64,000 nucleotides of DNA from JBKCUI01 sp052161605 (GTDB taxonomy: Bacteria > Planctomycetota > Planctomycetia > Pirellulales > Pirellulaceae). Location of the stretch: the NCBI GenBank assembly GCA_052161605.1, contig CP197409.1. One strand, written 5' to 3'. The notes under the pieces were generated by a model. That model was given only the letters and a program-made list of their open reading frames with translations, had not been told where the DNA came from and searched no databases. The position numbers were made by a program, and so were the translations under genes. Below, one piece after another: positions 1 to 8,433 of this stretch (the stretch's first letter is position 1; each line of letters begins with the position of its first letter).

Positions 1-393
1 AAGACACCAGAAGATCGAGTGGGAATGCTCTTTTGGAGACGCCACCGCGCGGCGCGAATCATTTTTTCACTGAACTATCAATCGGGAAAATGGAGTGCTG
101 AGGAGTGTGTCAAGTATCTGACTGAACGCGTAGGACATGAGCCCAGCGCAGCAGCCGCCGAGGTGCGTCGTTCCGTCATGGGCAACTACGGGCCGCTTTA
201 CCAAGCAGCTTATATGCTAGGTGGTCTTCAGTTGAGATCGTTGGAACGCGAGCTAGTCCATTCGGGCAAAATGACCTACAAAGAGTTTCACGATGCCATC
301 CTCAAGGAGAACTACATGCCCTTTGAACTCCTCCGCGCCAAGCTCCTGCGGCTGCCGCTGAGCAAAGACCAGATTTCGACCTGGAAGTTTTAG
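1..393 (+). CDS. DUF885 family protein, C-terminal end (5' truncated by window)
   Basis: The frame is open from base 1, so only about the last 130 codons of a larger gene are visible. The segment LFWRRHRAARIIFSL, a conserved YGPLYQAAYMLGGLQLR stretch and a following FHDAIL motif match the C-terminal helical part of DUF885 proteins as I remember them. That family is largely uncharacterised, usually secreted, and thought to be metallopeptidase-like. The catalytic part would lie upstream of the window, so activity cannot be judged. The frame ends with LSKDQISTWKF and a stop at 391-393, a natural C-terminus rather than a break. No downstream partner gene follows within 350 bases. Confidence 0.75.
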   Translation, partial: KTPEDRVGMLFWRRHRAARIIFSLNYQSGKWSAEECVKYLTERVGHEPSAAAAEVRRSVMGNYGPLYQAAYMLGGLQLRSLERELVHSGKMTYKEFHDAILKENYMPFELLRAKLLRLPLSKDQISTWKF

Positions 394-750
394 TCCGCAA
401 AAGTAGCCTCATCCTATTGTCACTTTAGAGGGCAACCATGCAAGGAACGCAAGTATATCGCGAATATTGACTTTAAAAGCGCAGCACGGGTTGGCTCCAT
501 CCCGCGAATCCTTGAAATTACACTTCGTTTATGCAATTGTTCTAGCTGGACATACGATGCAACTTTCGGACTGCATATTCGATACATTCCTCACATTGGT
601 ATCGGAAGCAACTGCAATGCGGTCATGGATATTGGAAATTTATGGCTTCTGCTCGCCCGTAACCAAGCATTAAGGTTGCGTAGGTGGCCCGCCGCGTGCC
701 TAGAGATTCTCTGGACCGACTTTCACTGAAAATGAATAAAGGGTGTGGAC
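394..750. other. Intergenic stretch without a convincing gene
   Basis: About 350 bases between the DUF885 end and the next small ORF. A 68-codon TTG-start frame at 467-673 lacks a recognisable ribosome-binding site or family resemblance, and I do not support it as a gene. I see no tRNA-like or strong hairpin structure here. Confidence 0.5.
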
Positions 751-981
751 ATGAACAATCCAGGTGTTTGCTCGATCGTCGTTGAGGAACTGCGTGATAT
801 GCTAACTCAAGAACGGTCGGCTCGTATCAAGGCTGAAGTAAGAGCAGAAGAGCTCGAACGTCAGCTACAGCAGGCTAAGTGTCAGCATCAAGAGTGCACC
901 GAGGAACTGGATCGTGAACAACAAAGAACGCGCGCTATGTTCGGACCAATCCCCGATACAAGATTTGGCGAGATAGACTAG
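751..981 (+). CDS. Small coiled-coil hypothetical protein
   Basis: A 76-residue frame from ATG 751 (an in-frame GTG at 745 is an alternative start). The central part, about residues 15-60, is rich in Glu, Arg, Gln and Leu with heptad-like spacing (LRDMLTQER, then RAEELERQLQQ), so a single coiled coil is likely. It has no signal peptide or membrane segment and no family I recognise. An AATAAAGGG stretch 5' of the GTG offers only a weak Shine-Dalgarno match. It stands alone between the DUF885 gene and the convergent M48 gene. The composition looks like real protein but the call is tentative. Confidence 0.4.
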   Translation: MNNPGVCSIVVEELRDMLTQERSARIKAEVRAEELERQLQQAKCQHQECTEELDREQQRTRAMFGPIPDTRFGEID

Positions 982-1051
982 TCGATCGGTCGTTATCGGC
1001 CTGGTATCGAATATCGGGCTTCCAAAGCAGTCCGCAATCACTAGTCCGCAA

Positions 1052-4000
1052 TCACTTTTGACGTTCCAGTCGCTTTCGGATATCCCTAGCTGCGTTCTTG
1101 GCGAAAAACTCTCTCACTCGACTGGGTTGGCTTAAGTACTCGATCGATTTCTCTGTGCCACATTTATCTTTCAACAATCTGAGCAAGCTACTCTGAACTG
1201 CGAAGTCGTCGGTGGTGCTCAGGGCTTCCAAGATCGTTGCCTCCGCATCTGGTCCCCACGCGAGAAGCTTCGCATCCAATTTCATCCGGGTGGAAAAATC
1301 GGTCGACTTGCTCAGATATTGTTCCATTAGCCAAGGAGCTTGATCGATCGACGTACTCTTCAACACTCTCTCGAAAATCAATTCTGAGGCAGGAGCTGGT
1401 AGACTGGCAAGCTCTCGGAGTTTTGTGGAGTCAGACTCGTTGGCCCAGTGAAGCACCGCCCAAACTCCATCGATTAGCACGGGTAAGTCCGAAATCTGCT
1501 CCGTGGGCAAACTCAAAAGGGACCGTATTCCTTCGCGAACCACAGTGGGTTGATCGTCCGGTGTCGGACTAAGTACCGCTAGATCTCGGTAAGCTTGAGA
1601 AAGCTCGTTAGGTTGGGAACTCTGCTCTAAGACCTTTATGGCTCCCTTGGCGTCGAGCGACTGCTGGCCTTTGTTAAAGCTGTTAGGAGACATCCAGGTA
1701 ACTTGTTTCCCTGCTTCATTAATGATGTATCGAACTTGTGTCTCCCCGGTGCGATTACTCTGGGAACTTCTCATGATGCTACGGCCAGATCCCGGTGTGG
1801 GGAAATTCATGCCGGAACGTTCTGCTCCAAAGCTAATGCTGCTGCTATCGGTTCCGAATCCTTGAGCCGGTGGATTAGATGGAATCGACGGACCTCTGGG
1901 GCTAGCTGAAAAGTTTGGAGCCGTAGGCCCTCGTGAGGGTGATTCGTTATGATTGAATTCTGTTCGCCCATTCGCCATGCCAGAAGAACCATTTTCTTGG
2001 CTTGGAAAGTTGGCGGGAGCATTTCTACCTACTCCAGCATTATTAGGCTGTACTGGGACAGTCGGACGTCCAACGTTTGGTGGTTGCGCAGAAAAGCCCG
2101 GGTTATTTGATGGTCGAAAGCTCGCACGGTATGAGAGGCCACCCAACAGCAGAGCTGTTCCCACGCCGACGATCCCTAAGCATCCGACACCGAGTCCCGC
2201 GTACACCAGAGTGTGTTTACCCTTTTTAGATGTGTTGGCCGAGGGATGAGCCGGTGGTGAATAAGAATAGGGAGCAGGGGAATCGTGAAATGGATCGGGG
2301 ACTTCGCCACGCAAGCCATTCTGTAAGCTGTTAGAAGAAGCTACCGCGAGGGGACTATCGGTCGCCTCTGAACGTCCAAGCTCCATCTCCTGCGATATCG
2401 GTTGCAGACTCGCTACAGCTTCCGAGGATTCGTTCGCAACACATTGCTCGATTTCCTCTACCGTACACGCTAGGCTGCCAAAGGTTCGGAAATAGAGTTG
2501 GCCGTATTGGTTAAGAAAGTGATTGCTAGCTTCGATCGTTGTCGTGGGATCATCCGCGTCAGGGAGCTTTGGAATCAAGTATTTGACGAGATTGATGTCC
2601 CTTTGCGCATGCTCAAACGGATAGGGTACACCTGCCAATTGATACGAGAGATTAGATAGTTGATGGTTAAGTGAAGCAATCAATCTTTTGAATTCCGCAT
2701 CGACTTTGTTAGAGCTTTTATTTCCAGAGATCGAATTCAACAGCCCGACCAGCGAGACAAACTCATTGCGTAGCGTATTAGCGGGGCCTAAGATCTGGTT
2801 CATCGCGGTGAGTGGTGAAAGCACCTGAGCTGTTCGGGCTAACCATGCCTCCTTTCGCTGGGGCGTCAGGCTCTCTGGAGTATCATTCGCGAATAACAAC
2901 TGCACGGCAGCATCGGTTCTAAGTGCAACGTGTTGTTCAAAACGAACGAGTTGATCGTGCAATTGGCCGCATTGGTATCGAAATTGATTCTCAGATTCGG
3001 CGAGAGCTTGAGGGTTGCCTACATTGAGATTAGGCCAATCCGACTGCTTCAATGTTAAACCCGAACGATGAAACGTCAGAGCTTGCAACGCTTCGACCCA
3101 ACCGTCATCCGCTTTTTGCAACGCTTGACTAAGTTCCTCATAGGTTTTCAGTTGAGACTTCATAGCGTTTCGGGATTGAGCCATTTGTCCCAGCAATTGG
3201 TTAGCCGACTGACCACGATATTGCATGGAGGGGAGTTGTATTGCTCGTGGTAGCCCAAAGTGTTCCCCGAACCATCGAACGCTGGCTTCGTGAGATGCTT
3301 TGGCATGCGACCGGTGCGCTCGCAACTGTTCCACGCTGGCCAACATGTCAGGCTTGAATTCCTCTTCAAAGATATCGCGATAGCAGTTTATGGTCACTTG
3401 CTTTTGATACACACCCAGGTGCCGAAATAGGGCCGATGCGGGGAACTCTCCCTCGATCTTGCCCGAACTGTTCCATTTTTTAGCTGCCGCAATGCGGTCC
3501 CGATTGGCAGGGTGCGTATCCAGCAATCCGGTCGGCGATTCCCGGTCGGATTTAGCTAGTTCGTCAAGAATTTCCTTGGGTAGATCTTTTCGAACGTAAC
3601 GAATCCAATGCGGAAGATCATCCACTAGTTTGCCGTCCTGGAAGAATTCACCCACCTCTGCGAGGGCCATGTGGGCCGATATCGCCAATGGCCCGAGTTC
3701 TTGACAGGTGGACACAAATGCTTCGGAGCCTGCGAAGCGGATCTCATGCAAATCGGCGTCGTACTCCATCTGACGCATGAGCATGCAGGACATGGCGTGC
3801 CCAATCATCATGAGGCACCAAAGTATACGACGCGTTAGCCAAACGAAAAACATCGCTGCATAGAGAATGATTCCGATTCGGAAATCGATGCCACTCGCCC
3901 AGCCTTGCAATCGTTCATCCCATTCATCGCGTTCGTAAACGACTCGTGCGAACCACGCATTGACCGAGCGAACGACATAGGTGATACGCATCCCGGCACC

Positions 4001-4918
4001 TTGGGAAAAGTGCCCGAACTCGTGTGCTAAGACCCCGGAAAACTCTCTCAACGACAATCCGTTCACCAACGGGAGGCCAATCGTGAGCACCAAATCTTCA
4101 CGTCGAAAAATACTCCAGAGTCCGGAGCGTAACGACGCAGACGCGTTAACCTCGTGGTCGACATCTATACGTTTCGGGACCGGCGCATGAACGCATCGAC
4201 ACAGTTTCTCTATATAGGCAAACAGCAATGGCTCATTCTTGCGATCTAGCACTACACGTTCGCCTTGTTTACCAGGGCGTGCCAAGAGAGGCTTTATCAT
4301 AAAGAAGATTGCGACAATGGCGATTACAATAGGGGCAAAGACCATGAAAGCCCCTCGGGAGCTACGCCCCGGATTGTTCATGACTTCCGAAAATGTCGAT
4401 ATGGCGAATTGGGTGTAACGGAAGGTACCCCAGCATAGACCTAGAATCATTCCTAGGTATAGCAGTGGTAACAAAACCATGACGATTGCCACAGCGGACA
4501 TCGCAATCGTGTACCCCCAAGTTGTTGGAACAGCGACGATGGGGCTTCCGATGGAATTGAGTATAGCCTCGTCCGAGAACCTAGCCTTGGCTTTGGCAAC
4601 CGAGGGTTTTGCCACTGCGGAAGCGGGCTGTTTCTGTACCGTCGCTTTAGAAGGCGATGGTTTCTGCTGAGTTGGTTTCTGTACAGTTGGTTGTGGAGTT
4701 GCCTGTTTCGGAGCTACTTGTTTTGTTGGCTTCGCAGCGGATGGCGGCACGGATCGTGTGTCGGTCTTTTGCGTGAGCTGGATGCTTCTGGTTTCGTCGG
4801 GAGTGTTGGGGATGTCAACGCGGGCGTTGCACTTGGTACAGCGAGCCTTTCGTCCTGCAAAACTATCTGCAACTCGTAGTTTGGTTTGGCAGTCAGGACA
4901 AGTGAAAGTGATAGGCAT
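1052..4918 (-). CDS. Zinc-ribbon M48 family membrane metalloprotease, very long
   Basis: About 1288 residues. The ATG at 4918 is chosen because it starts directly at the zinc ribbon MPITFTCPDC; a longer in-frame start at 5014 would add 32 unconserved residues. Order: a CxxC...CxxC ribbon (about residues 7-32), a Pro/Lys/Gln-rich linker to about 120, two hydrophobic segments (about 150-250), then an M48 core with LAHEFGHFSQ (HEFGH near residues 298-302) and a downstream EYDADLHE segment that would supply the third zinc ligand. More hydrophobic stretches follow, then a long helical region, another membrane segment (VYAGLGVGCLGIVGVGTALL), a Ser/Pro/Asn-rich linker and a ~200-residue helical, HEAT-like C-terminus. 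M48 enzymes such as HtpX are membrane zinc proteases acting in protein quality control. The C-terminal half is unusual and its role unknown. Monocistronic. Confidence 0.85.
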   Translation of the reverse strand: MPITFTCPDCQTKLRVADSFAGRKARCTKCNARVDIPNTPDETRSIQLTQKTDTRSVPPSAAKPTKQVAPKQATPQPTVQKPTQQKPSPSKATVQKQPASAVAKPSVAKAKARFSDEAILNSIGSPIVAVPTTWGYTIAMSAVAIVMVLLPLLYLGMILGLCWGTFRYTQFAISTFSEVMNNPGRSSRGAFMVFAPIVIAIVAIFFMIKPLLARPGKQGERVVLDRKNEPLLFAYIEKLCRCVHAPVPKRIDVDHEVNASASLRSGLWSIFRREDLVLTIGLPLVNGLSLREFSGVLAHEFGHFSQGAGMRITYVVRSVNAWFARVVYERDEWDERLQGWASGIDFRIGIILYAAMFFVWLTRRILWCLMMIGHAMSCMLMRQMEYDADLHEIRFAGSEAFVSTCQELGPLAISAHMALAEVGEFFQDGKLVDDLPHWIRYVRKDLPKEILDELAKSDRESPTGLLDTHPANRDRIAAAKKWNSSGKIEGEFPASALFRHLGVYQKQVTINCYRDIFEEEFKPDMLASVEQLRAHRSHAKASHEASVRWFGEHFGLPRAIQLPSMQYRGQSANQLLGQMAQSRNAMKSQLKTYEELSQALQKADDGWVEALQALTFHRSGLTLKQSDWPNLNVGNPQALAESENQFRYQCGQLHDQLVRFEQHVALRTDAAVQLLFANDTPESLTPQRKEAWLARTAQVLSPLTAMNQILGPANTLRNEFVSLVGLLNSISGNKSSNKVDAEFKRLIASLNHQLSNLSYQLAGVPYPFEHAQRDINLVKYLIPKLPDADDPTTTIEASNHFLNQYGQLYFRTFGSLACTVEEIEQCVANESSEAVASLQPISQEMELGRSEATDSPLAVASSNSLQNGLRGEVPDPFHDSPAPYSYSPPAHPSANTSKKGKHTLVYAGLGVGCLGIVGVGTALLLGGLSYRASFRPSNNPGFSAQPPNVGRPTVPVQPNNAGVGRNAPANFPSQENGSSGMANGRTEFNHNESPSRGPTAPNFSASPRGPSIPSNPPAQGFGTDSSSISFGAERSGMNFPTPGSGRSIMRSSQSNRTGETQVRYIINEAGKQVTWMSPNSFNKGQQSLDAKGAIKVLEQSSQPNELSQAYRDLAVLSPTPDDQPTVVREGIRSLLSLPTEQISDLPVLIDGVWAVLHWANESDSTKLRELASLPAPASELIFERVLKSTSIDQAPWLMEQYLSKSTDFSTRMKLDAKLLAWGPDAEATILEALSTTDDFAVQSSLLRLLKDKCGTEKSIEYLSQPSRVREFFAKNAARDIRKRLERQK

Positions 4919-5029
4919 AATGAGATTACCAGAAAGAAATAGAAGAGCTGGATTTCTAAATCGAGACAAGTTGACGAGCCAGTGAGTTTCCTGGCCAGCG
5001 ACCGATCCACTCACCCCATAGGCGACGGG

Positions 5030-5238
5030 CCCTATTGTAATAGAAACCGATTGGACCGTGTGTCGCTCTTTGAAGGCAGCGATGCGGAAGTGGAGGAAAA
5101 ACTGCGATCGCGAATTCGCGCAGGTTATGAAATCGGGTTAGCTGCAAAGATAGTATCGTGACCGAAGAGCAGGTACTGGTTAAATGCCTCAGTAGGCTTG
5201 AAGGATCTGGCATGGATTACATGTAAATCGGCTCGATT
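5030..5238 (+). pseudogene. Degenerate copy of the small-protein/nucleotidyltransferase pair
   Basis: This stretch aligns base by base, with substitutions, to about 12940-13135, the junction of the intact pair at 12827-13602. Shared landmarks are the AATTCGYGCAGG segment, the GTGA start/stop overlap (here GTGACC) and the start of the second gene up to the codons for GSGMDYM. Here the codon after that Met is TAA, and homology ends within about 15 bases. Most of the nucleotidyltransferase and the front of the first gene are missing. It is a relic of a second copy of the pair, and the same ~50-bp repeat lies just downstream of both copies. Confidence 0.75.
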
Positions 5239-5255
5239 GAAACCTTCAGTGCAAC

Positions 5256-5304
5256 CTTCCGGCGCGGCAGGACATTCTGGAAAAATGCGTTCGAGAACTC
5301 GGTG
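5256..5304 (+). repeat. Dispersed ~50-bp repeat, copy 1
   Basis: The core GGACATTCTGGAAAAATGCG followed by TTCGAGAACTC also occurs at about 11118-11165 and 13660-13703, nearly identical. Similarity to the 11118 copy continues past the core (TTGATGGTGCG appears in both). The 5' part CTTCCGGCG...GCAGGA is also recognisable inside the RAYT transposase scar at about 34712. The region between this copy and the Rpn gene at 5630 holds no other feature I can support. Confidence 0.8.
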
Positions 5305-5629
5305 CTATTTGTCGCGTTGATGGTGCGACTTGAGTTTTGCGGACTGCTCGCGTAGTACCATCCACAAAATTACACTCGTTGGGTGATGCAATTCATTTAT
5401 CTTCTCGAAGTTATCTCTTGGGGTGATTGAGCGATCAAGTTCGGAATCAGATCTGGATTCTTTACCCATAGCTCTCAGGTATCAGGATCGTTTGGTTCTC
5501 GGTGGGAACACTCTCACCCCGGCTGCGTGTATACTTCTCGGTTCCTGCATTTGGAAATGTCATGACGGAATCCTAAGTGCGAACCCGTTTTGCACCAACG
5601 GTTTCTACTAAGTACCCAGGAGCCACGCT

Positions 5630-6646
5630 ATGTCGAATAAAGAATTTCTACCCACTCCACACAACAACTTCTTTCAGTTTGCCCTGTCGCATTTGCCCAG
5701 CGCTCGCAGCCTGATTGCCACGCAGTTTGAGCCCCAGGTACTGCAAGGACTGAACCTAGAGACCTTGCGCCCTGAAACGGTCAGCTTTGTAGATGCCGAC
5801 CTGCGGGAGAAGTTCTCGGATCTACTATTCTCGGTCGATTTGGCTCGTCACCCCAGACCTCGCGTTCGGTCGGCCCATGTCTACGTCTTGTTCGAACACA
5901 AGAGCCAGACCGACCCACTGACCGCCTTTCAATTGCTATCGTACATTGTGCGGATTGGGGAGCGACGGTTGCGAGAAGGACTAGATTTATGTCCGGTCTA
6001 TCCACTGGTGATTTACCATGGAGAAGGTGCTTGGACAGCGGCACGAAGTTTCCGAGATTTACTAAACGTTCCGGCACCTTTGTTGGCATATCAGGTCGAT
6101 TTTCGTTTTGCGTTGCTGGATTTGAATCAGTTAAAGGACGAGGAAATTCTGGGAGAGCCGATTTTGCAAAGTACGTTGGGGCTGCTAAAATATAGCCGAA
6201 GCGTGCAGTTGCGAGACAAGCTGCAAGGGATCTTAAAGGGCTTTGCGATGGCGGCTTTGCAAGAGCGGTTAGGGCAGAGGCAGTTGGAACAGTGGCTTGA
6301 AGCGATTGGGAGTTACATGATGGCGGTCAATAAAGGGATGGATGGTCAATACTACAAGCAGACGTTGGCGAGTGTTTTTCCTACTCAGTTCGAGCCGGGT
6401 TCTCTGGCAGATCGACTGCTGATCCAGGGCCGCGAGGAAGGACGTCAAGAAGGACGTCAAGAAGGACGTCAAGAAGGACGTCAGGAAGGACGTCAGGAGG
6501 GCATACTGGCTGGCAAAGCCCAAATGTTACAAGAGTTGTTAGGCGAGCCGGTTTTGAGCGATCAGGAGCTTATGTCGCTGGAGCTATCGGGTCTCAGTAG
6601 TTTGGTTACCCAACTGCAGGATCGATTACGAAGTCGAGACGCATAA
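5630..6646 (+). CDS. Rpn family recombination-promoting nuclease / putative transposase (PD-(D/E)XK)
   Basis: 338 residues. The N-terminal two thirds match the Rpn (YhgA-like, transposase_31) family: HNNFFQFALSH near the start, an acidic residue in KFSDLLFSV (D64), then VYVLFEHKSQ, giving the ExK pair E89/K91 of a PD-(D/E)XK nuclease core. Members of this family in E. coli are DNA endonucleases that raise recA-independent recombination. The C-terminus carries five GRQE-type tetrapeptide repeats, a known hypervariable feature of Rpn proteins, then a Leu-rich tail. The start follows AGGAGCCACGCT, a good ribosome-binding site. It sits at the left side of the accessory island, next to a dispersed repeat, as a stand-alone gene. 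Confidence 0.9.
   Translation: MSNKEFLPTPHNNFFQFALSHLPSARSLIATQFEPQVLQGLNLETLRPETVSFVDADLREKFSDLLFSVDLARHPRPRVRSAHVYVLFEHKSQTDPLTAFQLLSYIVRIGERRLREGLDLCPVYPLVIYHGEGAWTAARSFRDLLNVPAPLLAYQVDFRFALLDLNQLKDEEILGEPILQSTLGLLKYSRSVQLRDKLQGILKGFAMAALQERLGQRQLEQWLEAIGSYMMAVNKGMDGQYYKQTLASVFPTQFEPGSLADRLLIQGREEGRQEGRQEGRQEGRQEGRQEGILAGKAQMLQELLGEPVLSDQELMSLELSGLSSLVTQLQDRLRSRDA
6437..6496 (+). repeat. 12-bp tandem repeat (5 copies) inside the Rpn gene
   Basis: Five head-to-tail copies of GAAGGACGTCAR encode repeated GRQE units. The unit is a multiple of three, so copy-number change keeps the frame. Such arrays are typical near the C-terminus of Rpn proteins and could change length by slippage. Confidence 0.9.
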
Positions 6647-6749
6647 TACGATTGGTGGTTAATCCTTGGTGGCTCCGTCGTTAGCAGAGCTGCTGTTGAG
6701 GTCAATATGACCGTCGCTATCCATCACTGGGGCTCTCTTCGTTGCGTAG

Positions 6750-6968
6750 GAACCAAAGGGCGGTAGCGCCATCAGGCCTCTTCCTCCTCCCCTCCTGTTA
6801 GCGTCGATTAAGGGCACTTTTCAGTTGACATCCGGGAATGAGTTTTCCGGATGTGGTTCAATCTTAGGAAGTGGTACTGGGTCGGGTTCTGGGTCAGGGT
6901 CAGGTGGCAGCTATAGTACCGGCGGAACACATGCCAGTGGATGGAGTTCAGGCAGTTCGGATGGTTAG
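6750..6968 (+). pseudogene. Gly/Ser-rich linker remnant of a larger protein
   Basis: One frame is open from 6750 to the TAG at 6966-6968 and encodes a Gly/Ser-rich run (SGTGSGSGSGSGGSYSTGG) with no usable start upstream (TAG at 6747). The next gene's similarity to pre-toxin modules begins a little further on in another frame. The simplest reading is the 3' end of a linker from a large secreted toxin, joined by a frameshift or deletion to the cassette that follows. Composition is the only evidence. Confidence 0.4.
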
Positions 6969-7951
6969 AGTTGGTCTTATCCATCCTCCTCCTCGGCATC
7001 GATTCCGTTCAGGGATTGAATTCGCTGGGGCTTTCGACTTGGGCTGCCCTCTCGGCCGCCGAAACGTTCTGGGATGCCGTCGATACCGTACTAGATGTGT
7101 ACGCTTGGGCGGGCGAGCAGATGGGCCATCTCTTGCATACTATCGATGTATGGATTCGTGATTTCGAGGCTTCCCTTGCTGCCATGTGGGAAGAATTCGG
7201 GCCGCTCATCGTGGGCTCGTTCCTCGAATCAATGTTTGGCGATAATCTGATTACCCCCGTTGGGGGGCAAATGCATCAATGGATCAATTATGCGCAGCAA
7301 CTGATCTCGAACACAAGCGCGAGTGATGTACTGGACGGCATCCAGTTAGCCTTGGATGTGGTCGGTTTGATTCCTGGTGTTGGAGAAGTCGCCGATGGTG
7401 TTAATGCGGCGATTTCTTTAGCACGGGGGGATTACCTAGGTGCCGGATTATCACTTCTCTCGATGATTCCGGTGGTTGGTGACGCGCTCGGTAAAGGTGG
7501 CAAGTTAACTCGAGCGGCGATCAAGAAGTCCGACGAGCTGATGGAAGCGGGCAAGTCTACACTGGGAATGTTGCCCAACAAAGGAAAAAGCAATTCTTTA
7601 AAAGATCAATTGCTTTCCGATCCATCGGTAATTCATAATAATAGTGGCCCAAAGGGGGCTGCGACCCCTGGCGGAAGAACTCTGTCGGATCACGCGGCTT
7701 CAGAATCGCTGGTTCGGCATGGGTTTAAGCCACCATTTGGCCAAATCGATGAAATCATAAAACAAGCGCAATGGACAAGCCGGCAGGCAGACGGTGCAAT
7801 TGTACATATACACAAGCAGGCAGGACGCGGTCGTTCATATAGCGTCGTCGTCGAAGGTGTTGACGGAAAGGTCGTAACGGCGATGAAGGATCTTTCTCCC
7901 GCAGAACTCGGTCGTCTATCTAGCAGATACGGATTCGGACTTCCATGGTAG
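6941..7951 (+). CDS. Displaced polymorphic-toxin C-terminal module 1 (pre-toxin plus putative RNase-like toxin)
   Basis: 336 residues; the start is uncertain because the first ~25 residues may be out of frame with the upstream remnant. Residues about 125-195 (SASDVLDGIQLALDVVGLIP, then VGEVADGVNAAISLARG and SMIPVVGDALGKGGK) form the hydrophobic Gly-rich pre-toxin module that precedes toxin tips in RHS- and contact-type toxins. It is closely similar to residues about 35-105 of the protein at 8434. After a linker the final ~95 residues begin GGRTLSDHAASESLVRHGF and contain YSVVVEGVDGKVVTAM. This His-plus-beta-strand layout recalls BECR-fold/DUF4258-like RNase toxins, but I cannot name the family. 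No signal or export domain is present, so it is a tip without a carrier. It overlaps the next gene by 7 bases (ATGGTAG), the usual toxin-immunity arrangement. Confidence 0.65.
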   Translation: MEFRQFGWLELVLSILLLGIDSVQGLNSLGLSTWAALSAAETFWDAVDTVLDVYAWAGEQMGHLLHTIDVWIRDFEASLAAMWEEFGPLIVGSFLESMFGDNLITPVGGQMHQWINYAQQLISNTSASDVLDGIQLALDVVGLIPGVGEVADGVNAAISLARGDYLGAGLSLLSMIPVVGDALGKGGKLTRAAIKKSDELMEAGKSTLGMLPNKGKSNSLKDQLLSDPSVIHNNSGPKGAATPGGRTLSDHAASESLVRHGFKPPFGQIDEIIKQAQWTSRQADGAIVHIHKQAGRGRSYSVVVEGVDGKVVTAMKDLSPAELGRLSSRYGFGLPW

Positions 7952-8361
7952 ATTTAACCAAGACGTTTTCTATTTCGATTGGCGAGACCAAAGTCAATTT
8001 CGTTTTTCGTCGCTCGATTGAGCTTGGGCAATCATTCGATTTATCAATCTCGTTATTGTCATCAAAAGTGTCGATCCGAAGCAATCCTACAATTATATCA
8101 AGAGATGACGTGATCGGTCTTAGCGAGTACATCGAGAAATCAATGGGGCAAGATCCCGAAACCGGATTTGTAACCTGGAATCTGGGATTTGAGTTCCTGG
8201 TCTACGACAACGACGACTACGTTACAACGATCGACCTTTTTCTGTTGGTAGCGGAACCTCAAGATACAAGACGTAGCTATCTAGGCTGTCGAGGTCCTGT
8301 ATTGAGCGAAGAACTTTTGCGCTTCGCCAGCCAACTCAGGGATTATGCTTCAAGAAGCTGA
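7945..8361 (+). CDS. Putative immunity protein for toxin module 1
   Basis: 138 residues, acidic, no signal peptide or membrane segment. The ATG lies inside the last codons of the toxin gene (7-base overlap), implying translational coupling. Alternating strand-like segments (KTFSISIGETKVNFVF, TWNLGFEFLVYDND) and a C-terminal helix (LSEELLRFASQLRDYAS) give the look of small alpha/beta immunity proteins such as WapI-type, but this is only a resemblance. Position directly after a toxin tip and before a second cassette is the main evidence. The sequence from here to the next start contains a short open stretch in the frame of the next module. Confidence 0.55.
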   Translation: MVDLTKTFSISIGETKVNFVFRRSIELGQSFDLSISLLSSKVSIRSNPTIISRDDVIGLSEYIEKSMGQDPETGFVTWNLGFEFLVYDNDDYVTTIDLFLLVAEPQDTRRSYLGCRGPVLSEELLRFASQLRDYASRS

Positions 8362-8433
8362 AACTCTGCGCCATTTTAGCTAGAGGATGCGGGGGCTTGG
8401 GCGAGTGAAGCTACGGGGTGGAGTGGCTTTGCC

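Noticed and set aside
467..673. 68-codon ORF after the DUF885 end
   Set aside because: TTG start without a ribosome-binding site, no family, atypical composition.
4956..5213. Minus-strand ORF over the decayed pair (also 12642-13109)
   Set aside because: Both are antisense shadows of the nucleotidyltransferase pair and its relic; their mutual similarity follows from the duplication.
6437..6496. Short tandem array that could look like CRISPR repeats
   Set aside because: The 12-bp units are contiguous with no spacers, lie inside the Rpn gene and are in codon phase.
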